7,061 nt of DNA from Clostridiales bacterium (GTDB taxonomy: Bacteria > Bacillota > Clostridia > Oscillospirales > Oscillospiraceae), in contig JAJPXR010000143.1 in NCBI GenBank assembly GCA_021205375.1, positions 1-7,061 of the forward strand, in the 5' to 3' direction. Under the pieces are notes generated by a model that worked only from the letters and a program-made list of their open reading frames with translations, was not told where the DNA came from and searched no databases. A program made the translations under genes and the position numbers. The first letter of the stretch is position 1. Each line of letters begins with the position of its first letter. Positions 1 through 5,161 of the stretch are shown here, piece after piece.

Positions 1-48
1 CCTCCCCTTTCAGGGGAGGCAAGAGGGGTGGTCCATTACAAAACCACC
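1..48. repeat. Two adjacent palindromes at the left edge
   Basis: Two inverted repeats lie downstream of the glycoside hydrolase gene on its own strand. The first has arms CCTCCCC (1-7) and GGGGAGG (13-19) with a 5-nt loop. The second has arms GGTGGT (27-32) and ACCACC (43-48) with a 10-nt loop. Neither is followed within the window by a clear T-run on either strand. The outer hairpin could be a terminator whose U-tract lies beyond the edge, or part of a dispersed palindromic repeat of the kind seen between genes in gut clostridia. The repeat reading is from memory of such elements, not from a comparison. Between 49 and 100 I see only a short AACCGGTT palindrome (81-88). Confidence 0.45.
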
Positions 49-100
49 ATTTCTCATTGATAAGGCTGCTTCAAAGGGACAACCGGTTTTATTAAATCAA

Positions 101-2335
101 TCAATAGCTCAGGCCGAAGTTCAGCTCGTAGTAGTTACCCACGGCGTCCCGGTAGGCGTACGCCTTGCCGTTCTCGTCCTTCAGCTCGTCTGGCATGTAC
201 TGGTCCTTGTCGTAGCCAGGCACGTCGTTGGGGCTGACGCAGACGCCGTCCTTGCCGACGGCCAGCACCGCGTCGTTCTTGGGCAGGGTGATGGGCAGCT
301 TGCCGGTGGGGGAGAAGCGGCCGAACATCACGTCCAGGGTGGCGGAGGGGTAGGTGTCGAACCCGGCGGTCAGCGCGTCGGCGTACCGCTCCACATTGCC
401 CACCATCCAGGCCAGCGGGAAGTTGATGTTGGCGATGACCTTGCCGCCGTTTGCGTGGACTGCCGCAGCGATTCCGGGGATGCGGTTCGCGCCGGAGAGG
501 GTGGTCTCCAGGTGGGTGGTGTCCAGGGGGCAGCCCTTCTCGTCCACATCGGGGACGGTCTTACCCTCGCAGATGTCGATTTCCAGATAGCCGGGGGTGG
601 CGCTGAAATAGTTGCCGGAGGAGGGGCTGACCATCAGGATGGCGTAGTCCGCCTGGGCGGGGTCGTCGGTCAGGGTGCAGTCGCCTGCCACCATCTCCTT
701 CAGGGCGGCGGTGGCGGCGGTGGCGTCGCCCTTGGCGAAGGCCTCCACATAGACCTGCTTCCCTGCCAGCTTCTCCGCCGTCAGGGGCAGCACGTCCTGG
801 TTCTTCAGCAGGACGACGCTCTTCCGGTGGGTCAGGGCGGCTTCGTCCCAGTCGGCCTGGTTGGCCACCACCTGCACTGCGTTGGCGGGGTCGGCGTAGG
901 GATTCTCGAACATCCCCTGCTGGAACAGCTCGGTCAGGGTGCGGGCCACGGCCCGGTTCAGGCTCTCGTCGGTCAGCACCAGGTCCTCCTTTTGGAAGCC
1001 CTCCGGCACGGGATGGGTGTCATAATAGCCGTTGGTGGCCCGGTCATAGGCCTCCCGGCCCACCTCGTTGTCGAACAGGCCGCTGATGACGTCCACGCCG
1101 GACTGGGTGACGGCGTAGCCCACCCGCTCGGGCAGGTCCAGGGCCTCCACGCCCCAGCTCATGTTGTGGACGATGCCGGTGTCGGAGTTAATGTAGCCGT
1201 CGAAGCCCATCTGCCCCCGAAGCACCTTGTCAATGAACACCTTATTGTAGGCGAAGCCGTAGGGGTTCAGCTCGATGGGGTCGCCGTTCATGTCGGCCTG
1301 AGGGGCGCTCTTGGCGGCGGCGGGCTTGGAGTAATAGGGCATGATGGAGGCGGCGTGGTACTTCACGGCGGGCTGGAAGGTGGGGATGTGGTACTTCTGG
1401 AGGGAGCCCTCCGTGGCGTAGACGTTCCACTGGCCTGCGGCGTAGTGGGGGTCGAAGCCGTTTTCACGGGCGCCGCCGCCGGGGAAGTGCTTCACCGTCA
1501 TGGAGACGCCGTCGGGGGTGACGCCGTCCTCGCTGCCCTGGATGCCGGGGATGAGCCGCTCAAAGATGGCGGTGATCAGCTCCGGGTCCTCGCCGAAGGT
1601 GCCGAAGGTGCGCTGCCAGCGGGGGTCGGAAACCACGTCGGCCATGTACATATAGCCCTTTTTCAGGCCGCAGGCGTTCCACTCCCGGCGGACGCAGTCG
1701 GCAAACTTGTCGATGATGTCCAGGCTGTCGCCCTTCACCGCCGCCGCGATGCCCAGGGTGCCGGGCCAGGTGGCAAACACGCCGGAGGCGTCGTTCATGC
1801 CAAAGACCACCTCGCCGTTCTCGTTCCGGGAGTTGGAGGCCACGCTGACGGGAACAAAGTGGTCGCACTGCTCCGCCACGGCATGGAGCTGGTTCAGCCA
1901 GTCCGCCAGGTCCTCCGGCGTGGCGTTGGCCCGCAGAATCAGGTGCCGGGAGAACCAGTCCTTGATGAGAGTGGTGGTGCCGGGCAGATGCTGCTCGCCA
2001 AAGATGGTTTTCCCGTTCATCTCCGCATCGTCCAGCAGGCCGGACTCATCGGGGATGCACTTGTGGTCGGGTACCGGGCCGGGGTACTTCGGCCCCATGC
2101 GCCAATCCGAGATGAAGAGCTGAGCAATCTTCTCGTCCACCGTCAGGGTCTTGACGTAGGCCGCGGCTCGTTCCTTCGGGGACAGCCGCCAGTCGTTGAC
2201 CGGCGTGACCTGGCCGGAGCCGTCGATGTCCTTAAAATAGAGGCCGTCCTGCTCGATGACGGCCCGGGAAACCGAGCCGATGGTCGGCCCGTTGGGATTT
2301 TGGTAACGTTTTACCTGTTCGCTTGCTTTTGCCAC
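101..2335 (-). CDS. Glycoside hydrolase family 3 protein (beta-glucosidase-like), cytoplasmic
   Basis: A 744-residue enzyme expected to hydrolyse beta-linked glycosides or oligosaccharides with retention of configuration; the exact substrate cannot be read from sequence. The GH3 N-terminal barrel spans roughly residues 50-420. It has DPRWQRTFGTFGEDP (237-251), KHFPGGG (282-288), and GFDGYINSDTG (377-387), where Asp385 sits at the position of the catalytic nucleophile. The GH3 C-terminal domain starts near RKSVVLLKNQDVLPL (504-518), contains FGRFSPTGKLPITLP (671-685), and ends exactly at the family's FGLSY motif, so no fibronectin-like domain follows. The acid/base residue is not assigned. Residues 34-49 (FKDIDGSGQVTPVNDW) resemble the EF-hand-like loop seen near the N-terminus of some GH3 proteins, but loop position 12 is Asn. 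There is no signal peptide. The start is GTG at 2335; AGGAGG at 2345-2350 lies 9 nt upstream and no in-frame ATG competes. It appears to be transcribed alone from its own promoter. Confidence 0.93.
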   Translation of the reverse strand: MAKASEQVKRYQNPNGPTIGSVSRAVIEQDGLYFKDIDGSGQVTPVNDWRLSPKERAAAYVKTLTVDEKIAQLFISDWRMGPKYPGPVPDHKCIPDESGLLDDAEMNGKTIFGEQHLPGTTTLIKDWFSRHLILRANATPEDLADWLNQLHAVAEQCDHFVPVSVASNSRNENGEVVFGMNDASGVFATWPGTLGIAAAVKGDSLDIIDKFADCVRREWNACGLKKGYMYMADVVSDPRWQRTFGTFGEDPELITAIFERLIPGIQGSEDGVTPDGVSMTVKHFPGGGARENGFDPHYAAGQWNVYATEGSLQKYHIPTFQPAVKYHAASIMPYYSKPAAAKSAPQADMNGDPIELNPYGFAYNKVFIDKVLRGQMGFDGYINSDTGIVHNMSWGVEALDLPERVGYAVTQSGVDVISGLFDNEVGREAYDRATNGYYDTHPVPEGFQKEDLVLTDESLNRAVARTLTELFQQGMFENPYADPANAVQVVANQADWDEAALTHRKSVVLLKNQDVLPLTAEKLAGKQVYVEAFAKGDATAATAALKEMVAGDCTLTDDPAQADYAILMVSPSSGNYFSATPGYLEIDICEGKTVPDVDEKGCPLDTTHLETTLSGANRIPGIAAAVHANGGKVIANINFPLAWMVGNVERYADALTAGFDTYPSATLDVMFGRFSPTGKLPITLPKNDAVLAVGKDGVCVSPNDVPGYDKDQYMPDELKDENGKAYAYRDAVGNYYELNFGLSY

Positions 2336-2344
2336 TGTGTTGTT

Positions 2345-2369
2345 CCTCCTTTGAGGCGGCAGCGCCGCC
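2345..2369 (-). promoter_or_regulatory. Shine-Dalgarno and GC-rich leader hairpin of the GH3 gene
   Basis: On the minus strand AGGAGG (2345-2350) precedes the GTG start by 9 nt and decides the start. Directly upstream in the leader, GGCGGC (2355-2360) and GCCGCC (2364-2369) form a six-pair all-GC stem with a three-base loop, leaving 4 nt between stem and Shine-Dalgarno. The hairpin could shield or expose the ribosome binding site or stabilise the mRNA 5' end. That role is inference; the complementarity is seen directly. Confidence 0.55.
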
Positions 2370-2401
2370 GGGATGTGAATATGGTTACAATCCTATGTAA
2401 T

Positions 2402-2431
2402 AGTATACCGCAAAAAATACAAAAGTGGCAA
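2402..2431 (-). promoter_or_regulatory. Promoter of the GH3 gene
   Basis: On the minus strand a -35 box TTGCCA (2426-2431) and a -10 box TATACT (2402-2407) are separated by 18 nt. Each matches the housekeeping sigma consensus at five of six positions. Transcription would begin near 2395, giving a leader of about 60 nt. An inverted repeat with arms TTACA (2385-2389) and TGTAA (2396-2400) covers the predicted start point and could be an operator. Confidence 0.65.
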
Positions 2432-2473
2432 GGGATTTTCTTTGTTATTTTGTGCATTTATCTGAAAGATACG

Positions 2474-2511
2474 CAAAAAGCTGAGAGGCGTTCAACAGAA
2501 CCCTCTCAGCT
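2474..2511 (-). terminator. Rho-independent terminator of the DUF1622 gene
   Basis: A perfect 10-bp stem has arms AGCTGAGAGG (2479-2488) and CCTCTCAGCT (2502-2511) around a 13-nt loop. On the minus strand the stem is followed by a run of five T (complement of 2475-2479). It lies about 30 nt past the stop codon of the DUF1622 gene and upstream of the GH3 promoter, so it separates the two transcription units. The plus-strand side has no T-run. Confidence 0.85.
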
Positions 2512-2540
2512 CATCAACGAAACGATTCAGATGTACGGCG

Positions 2541-2891
2541 TCACTCTTTCCCTACCGTCTCCCGGTTTTCCTCCCGTTCCTCCTTGATCTCCCAGTGGAT
2601 GAGGAAGGTCAGCGCCGCCCGCAGGGCGATGATCCCAGCGACGGTCAAAATCTCGGTCCACTCCCGCACCACCACGGTGCGGAGGATCTCGCTGCCCAGC
2701 TTGAATTCCAGCCCGGTGGCGAAGCCCTGGGCCAACAGCAACACCGTTCTGGGGTTCCGGCGGACGTAGTTGGCCACGCCCTGCACGCCAGAGATGATGA
2801 TGACCACCACGCCCACCGTCTCAAAAAACACGATGGCCAGCTCTGTGACCTCCTGAAGAACTGTTTCCAAACAGGTGATAATCGCATCCAT
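2541..2891 (-). CDS. DUF1622-family small membrane protein
   Basis: A 116-residue integral membrane protein of unknown function. The pattern of an N-terminal amphipathic segment, a hydrophobic helix with GVVVIIISGVQGVANYVRR (about 27-45), a helix with LLLAQGFATGLEFKLGSEILRTVVV (51-75) and a final helix WTEILTVAGIIALRAALTFLIHWE (78-101) matches the DUF1622 family, including the LEFKLGSEILRTVV core and the RAALTFLIHWEI end. About three membrane helices are expected, followed by a charged tail (EIKEEREENRETVGKE). Length is usual for the family. The start is ATG at 2891 with GGGAGGAGAG just upstream (about 2897-2906). A terminator-like hairpin ends 20 nt upstream, leaving no room for a promoter between hairpin and gene. 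Expression may therefore rely on readthrough from the upstream gene. Family assignment is from recognition of the pattern, not a search. Confidence 0.8.
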   Translation of the reverse strand: MDAIITCLETVLQEVTELAIVFFETVGVVVIIISGVQGVANYVRRNPRTVLLLAQGFATGLEFKLGSEILRTVVVREWTEILTVAGIIALRAALTFLIHWEIKEEREENRETVGKE

Positions 2892-2911
2892 AAATATCTC
2901 TCCTCCCTTTT

Positions 2912-2960
2912 AAAAAAACGGGGCTGTATCAAACTTTTGTTTTGGTACGGCCCCGTTTTT
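2912..2960. terminator. Strong hairpin, terminator-like in both directions
   Basis: The arms AAAAACGGGGC (2914-2924) and GCCCCGTTTTT (2950-2960) pair perfectly. Pairing extends inward through GTA (2926-2928)/TAC (2946-2948) and some G-T pairs, with a loop around 2931-2943. On the minus strand it ends in seven T (complement of 2912-2918), about 30 nt past the stop of the 348-residue gene. On the plus strand it ends in five T. It most likely terminates, wholly or partly, the 348-residue gene. No plus-strand gene is visible that would need it, so two-way function may be incidental. Confidence 0.88.
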
Positions 2961-2992
2961 GGATTCTCTGTGTTTCGCTCAACGTTTTTTGC

Positions 2993-4039
2993 TCAGCCCG
3001 TTTGCTCCTGATTCCCGCGTCTGGGGAAGGCCGTCGCCAAAATCTCCGCCAGGGGCTTTTCCCGGATGGACAGGCCCTCATAGGGCTGATTTGTCCCGCT
3101 GCAGAACAGCCGCCCCTCCCCGTCAAAGACCGCCACCACAGCGTCGTCGGAGATAATGCTGTCTACTCGCCGAATGTCCTCCCACATGGCAAAGGGGAGT
3201 GTGCAGTATTTCTGCTCGTTCCGGGCGGTGAGGACAAACTGATACTCCTTCATCCGCTCCCCCGACTCCAGAGGCAGGAAAATCGTCACGCCCGGATGCA
3301 GCGCACTGGCATCCTGGAGGGTACTCTCACAGACCACCTGAGCTGCCTCCGCCTGGCGGTAAGGGAAATAGATCCCGTAGAGCATCTGCCGCTGCCGCAT
3401 CTGACGACAGCACTCCTCCGCCCGGTCGTTGTACTTCACCATCAACATCAGGTTTTTCAGCTCCGTCGCCCGGTTTAAGAAGCTGCTGCCCATCTGTCCG
3501 CCGTCGCTGAACAGCACAAAGGCGCAGTCCGGCTGGCTCTCCACCAGTGGCAGCAGCGCCTCCGGTTTTTCGTTGGGGCAGAGCACCCAACTGTAAATCC
3601 CCAGGTCCTTCCCCTGCTCGATCAGGGACTGGTACGCCTGCTCCATGGCGGGATACTGTTCGCTGTCCGTCAGCAGCGTCACCGTCCAGGGGACGTTGAA
3701 GCCCTGCCGGGCCTCGATCTCGCGGATGATCCGCGCTCCGGCGGTGCAACTGTTATAGCCGATGTTCATGCCGAAGGTCAGCAAATGCTCCTGGTCCATA
3801 TGGGTCACAGCGTCCTGAATCAGCGCATAATACCCGCTGTCCTCGTTTTCCAGCATGATTTGCGCCGCCTGAAAAAAGTCCTTTTGGAACCGGCCTGTAG
3901 AGAAATGCAGCGCCATATCCACCAGGGTCCTGGTGCAGCGGTCCGGGTCCTCCTGCATCTCTTTCATCTTCTGCCTGACAAAGGTTTCGATCAGCGTTCG
4001 ATTTACGTTGTGGATCGGGTCGTTTCCTATGATACCCAT
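2993..4039 (-). CDS. Uncharacterised 348-residue protein
   Basis: I do not recognise this protein with confidence. It has no signal peptide and no membrane segment, so it is probably cytosolic. Residues 1-85 look helical. Residues 86-125 (starting LLTFGMNIGYNSCTAGARII, followed by a charged helix and VPWTVTLLTD) and 145-205 (IYSWVLCPN, CAFVLFSDGGQMGSSFL, LMLMVKYND) alternate hydrophobic strands with helices, as in an alpha/beta fold. The tail (about 293-318, SIISDDAVVAVFDGEGRLFCSG) reads like a small beta-rich segment. It has nine cysteines including a CC pair (210-211), but no CxxxCxxC or other obvious metal-cluster motif. It faintly recalls non-catalytic regions of some clostridial radical-SAM proteins, but that is a weak impression. 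The start is ATG at 4039 with GGAGG 7 nt upstream, behind its own promoter. It is divergent from the HdeD-like gene and shares a rich intergenic region with it. Confidence 0.85.
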   Translation of the reverse strand: MGIIGNDPIHNVNRTLIETFVRQKMKEMQEDPDRCTRTLVDMALHFSTGRFQKDFFQAAQIMLENEDSGYYALIQDAVTHMDQEHLLTFGMNIGYNSCTAGARIIREIEARQGFNVPWTVTLLTDSEQYPAMEQAYQSLIEQGKDLGIYSWVLCPNEKPEALLPLVESQPDCAFVLFSDGGQMGSSFLNRATELKNLMLMVKYNDRAEECCRQMRQRQMLYGIYFPYRQAEAAQVVCESTLQDASALHPGVTIFLPLESGERMKEYQFVLTARNEQKYCTLPFAMWEDIRRVDSIISDDAVVAVFDGEGRLFCSGTNQPYEGLSIREKPLAEILATAFPRRGNQEQTG

Positions 4040-4083
4040 CCTCTCGCCTCCAGAAATGGATTTCGTGTATTTGTTTGCTTATC

Positions 4084-4112
4084 AGTATAAAGTATTCTCG
4101 CACTCCTTACAA
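4084..4112 (-). promoter_or_regulatory. Promoter of the 348-residue gene
   Basis: On the minus strand a -35 box TTGTAA (4107-4112) and a -10 box TATACT (4084-4089) have the ideal 17-nt spacing. The start point would be near 4077, giving a leader of about 37 nt that ends in the GGAGG ribosome binding site. The repeated CCCA motifs at 4131-4195 and the inverted repeat at 4177-4204 lie upstream of this promoter, where an activator or upstream repressor could bind. Confidence 0.6.
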
Positions 4113-4176
4113 GGGGGCAAAACTGCTAACTTGTCCCACAGAGGACTAATTCCCCATTTTGCCCTGTTTTTGCCCA

Positions 4177-4204
4177 TATTCCAAAGGTTGTCCCATTTGG
4201 AATA
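4177..4204. promoter_or_regulatory. Nine-bp inverted repeat, candidate operator
   Basis: The arms TATTCCAAA (4177-4185) and TTTGGAATA (4196-4204) are perfect inverted copies with a 10-nt spacer. The right arm overlaps the -35 box of a possible plus-strand promoter (4197-4224). That placement suits a repressor operator. A role as RNA hairpin is less likely because no T-run follows on either strand. Confidence 0.5.
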
Positions 4205-4224
4205 CGCCGTTTTTCTGATAGAAT
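4197..4224 (+). promoter_or_regulatory. Possible upstream promoter (P1) of the HdeD-like gene
   Basis: A -35-like TTGGAA (4197-4202) and an extended -10 TGATAGAAT (4216-4224, hexamer TAGAAT at 4219-4224) are 16 nt apart. Transcription would start near 4231, leaving a leader of about 113 nt. The -35 box is only a four-of-six match, but the extended -10 TG compensates. It is an alternative or addition to the promoter at 4303-4308. Confidence 0.4.
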
Positions 4225-4280
4225 AGCGGTGAAGAGGCGAGTCTTGACAGTCGGGCAGGTGCAGAATTGCCCATAGACGG

Positions 4281-4308
4281 TTTTCCCATTCTGTGCTATC
4301 ATTATAAT
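4281..4308 (+). promoter_or_regulatory. Promoter (P2) of the HdeD-like gene
   Basis: A perfect TATAAT (4303-4308) lies 35 nt before the ATG start. The best -35 candidate is weak (TTTTCC, 4281-4286, 16-nt spacing) and overlaps one of the CCCA motifs (TTTCCCAT, 4282-4289). A perfect TTGACA at 4244-4249 is too far upstream to pair with this -10. A weak -35 with a bound motif over it would fit an activator-dependent promoter. Confidence 0.5.
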
Positions 4309-4343
4309 AGATGTCGCTTTGAAAAGAAAGGGTGTTTTTTCTC

Positions 4344-4982
4344 ATGAAGCTGTTCAAAGAAAACATTTACAACCTGATCATGAGCCTGGCCGAGATCGTC
4401 ATCGGCATTCTGCTGCTCATTGACCCGGTGGGTTACACCTCCGGTATCCTCATCGCCGGGGGCATCGTGCTGACTGCCATGGGCGTGCTGGGGGCCGTCG
4501 CCCACTTCCGGCTGCCGCCGGAGGAGGCGGTGCGCAACCATCAACTGGCGGTGGGCCTGATTGAAATTTCCTTCGGCCTGTTCTGCGTGTTCTGCCCCGG
4601 CTGGTTTATCGAGACGTTTCCTGTGCTGACCCTGCTCTATGGTGTGCTTCTGCTGACTCTGGGCGTGGTGAAGGTACAGTGGACCATCGACCTCATTCGC
4701 CTGCGGCGGAAGCAGTGGTTCCTGGCGCTGCTCAGCGGCCTCATCTCCATCATCGTGGCCGCCGTCCTGTTCCACAACCCGCTGGAATCCACGAATCTCC
4801 TGTGGATCATCACCGCCATTGCCCTCATCGTGGAGGCAGTTTTTGACATCATCACCATCTTCTACCGCAGCGAACCGGCGACTGACGCCGGGAGTGCCGC
4901 AGCGCCAAATCGCGCCGCCAGCGTTTCGGATTCTTCCGACTATGTGGAACTCATTGAAGAGGGCGACAAAGCCGACGGATGA
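4344..4982 (+). CDS. HdeD/DUF308-like membrane protein
   Basis: A 212-residue integral membrane protein with about six helices (roughly residues 9-26, 33-52, 68-84, 93-110, 126-143, 151-174) arranged as three similar helix pairs, as in the HdeD/DUF308 family. The pattern of a helix with GILLLIDP, a helix with GGIVLTAMGVLGAV, then HNP after the fifth helix and a final helix matches that family. E. coli HdeD is linked to acid resistance, but function here is unknown. The tail (about 175-212) is hydrophilic and acidic, ending DYVELIEEGDKADG, longer than the minimal family member and probably cytosolic. I chose ATG at 4344 because AAAGGG (4327-4332) lies 11 nt upstream; the in-frame GTG at 4332 would overlap that Shine-Dalgarno. 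No terminator is obvious before the next gene, so the two may be cotranscribed. Confidence 0.82.
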   Translation: MKLFKENIYNLIMSLAEIVIGILLLIDPVGYTSGILIAGGIVLTAMGVLGAVAHFRLPPEEAVRNHQLAVGLIEISFGLFCVFCPGWFIETFPVLTLLYGVLLLTLGVVKVQWTIDLIRLRRKQWFLALLSGLISIIVAAVLFHNPLESTNLLWIITAIALIVEAVFDIITIFYRSEPATDAGSAAAPNRAASVSDSSDYVELIEEGDKADG

Positions 4983-4986
4983 AATG

Positions 4987-5158
4987 AGCTGTTAGCTATT
5001 AGCCATTAGCTGTTAGTCTGGCACTGCCAATCTAAGGCAACAGCGAAAAAGGAAGCTGAGAGCGAAACCACTCGTTTGTAAAGAAATCCAACCGGTAAAC
5101 GTAGTGCATCATGCCAAAAACCACAAAACTAACAGCTAAAAGCTAGGAGCTTAGAGCT
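4987..5158. mobile_element. MITE-like element with 31-bp imperfect terminal inverted repeats
   Basis: The left arm (4987-5017) and right arm (5128-5158) match in 25 of 31 positions as inverted copies; the innermost 12 bases (TTAGCTGTTAGT and its complement) match perfectly. A further short inverted pair, TGGCA (5019-5023) and TGCCA (5112-5116), lies inside. The left arm is four heptamers (AGCTGTT, AGCTATT, AGCCATT, AGCTGTT). The right side is four heptamers AGCTNNN (5134-5161) running up to the next start codon. AAATG occurs at 4982-4986 and 5160-5164, a possible 5-bp target duplication if the right boundary is 5159. The element has no coding capacity and fills almost the whole gap between the two membrane genes. 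A transposase source is unknown; a folded regulatory repeat without mobility is the alternative. Confidence 0.55.
5145..5149 (+). promoter_or_regulatory. Shine-Dalgarno of the AI-2E gene inside the element's right arm
   Basis: AGGAG at 5145-5149 lies 12 nt before the ATG at 5162, rather long spacing but the only candidate. It falls inside the right inverted repeat, at positions where the right arm departs from the left arm (AGCTAGGAGCT against AGCTAATAGCT as reverse complement). The mismatches therefore create the ribosome binding site and would leave part of it unpaired if the arms folded together in RNA. Confidence 0.55.
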
Positions 5159-5161
5159 AAA

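Larger units (their letters stand above)
4131..4289. repeat. Scattered TTGnCCCA-like motifs in the divergent control region
   Basis: Variants of TTG(T/C)CCCA recur: TTGTCCCA (4131-4138), TTCCCCAT (4150-4157), TTGCCCAT (4170-4177), TTGTCCCA (4188-4195), TTGCCCAT (4267-4274) and TTTCCCAT (4282-4289), plus a weaker TTGCCCTG (4159-4166). The CCCA cores of the first four start at 4135, 4153, 4173 and 4192, spacings of 18, 20 and 19 bp. This could be an array of regulator sites. Chance recurrence in C-rich, T-rich DNA cannot be excluded by eye. Confidence 0.4.

Noticed and set aside
455..2587. Open frame of 710 codons on the plus strand, antisense to the GH3 gene
   Set aside because: Its product is an unnatural G/V/H/L-rich composition with no recognisable domain, it has no ribosome binding site, and it runs through the GH3 promoter and the DUF1622 terminator. 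GC-rich third positions in the GH3 gene readily leave the opposite frame open.
2942..3478. Plus-strand open frame opposite the 348-residue gene
   Set aside because: It starts inside the terminator hairpin, has no ribosome binding site, and its translation is low-complexity without a family pattern; the minus-strand gene has a good start, promoter and terminator.
4131..4204. CRISPR-like array
   Set aside because: The repeated motif is only about 8 bp with variable sequence and 18-20 bp spacing; repeats are too short and imperfect and no cas gene is present.
4244..4249. Perfect TTGACA as the -35 of the HdeD-like gene promoter
   Set aside because: No -10-like hexamer lies 16-18 nt downstream (TTGCCC is at the 17-nt position), and the TATAAT at 4303 is far too distant.
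4332..4343. GTG at 4332 as the start of the HdeD-like protein
   Set aside because: The GTG overlaps the AAAGGG sequence that best serves as Shine-Dalgarno for the ATG at 4344, and the extra residues (MFFL) add nothing family-like.
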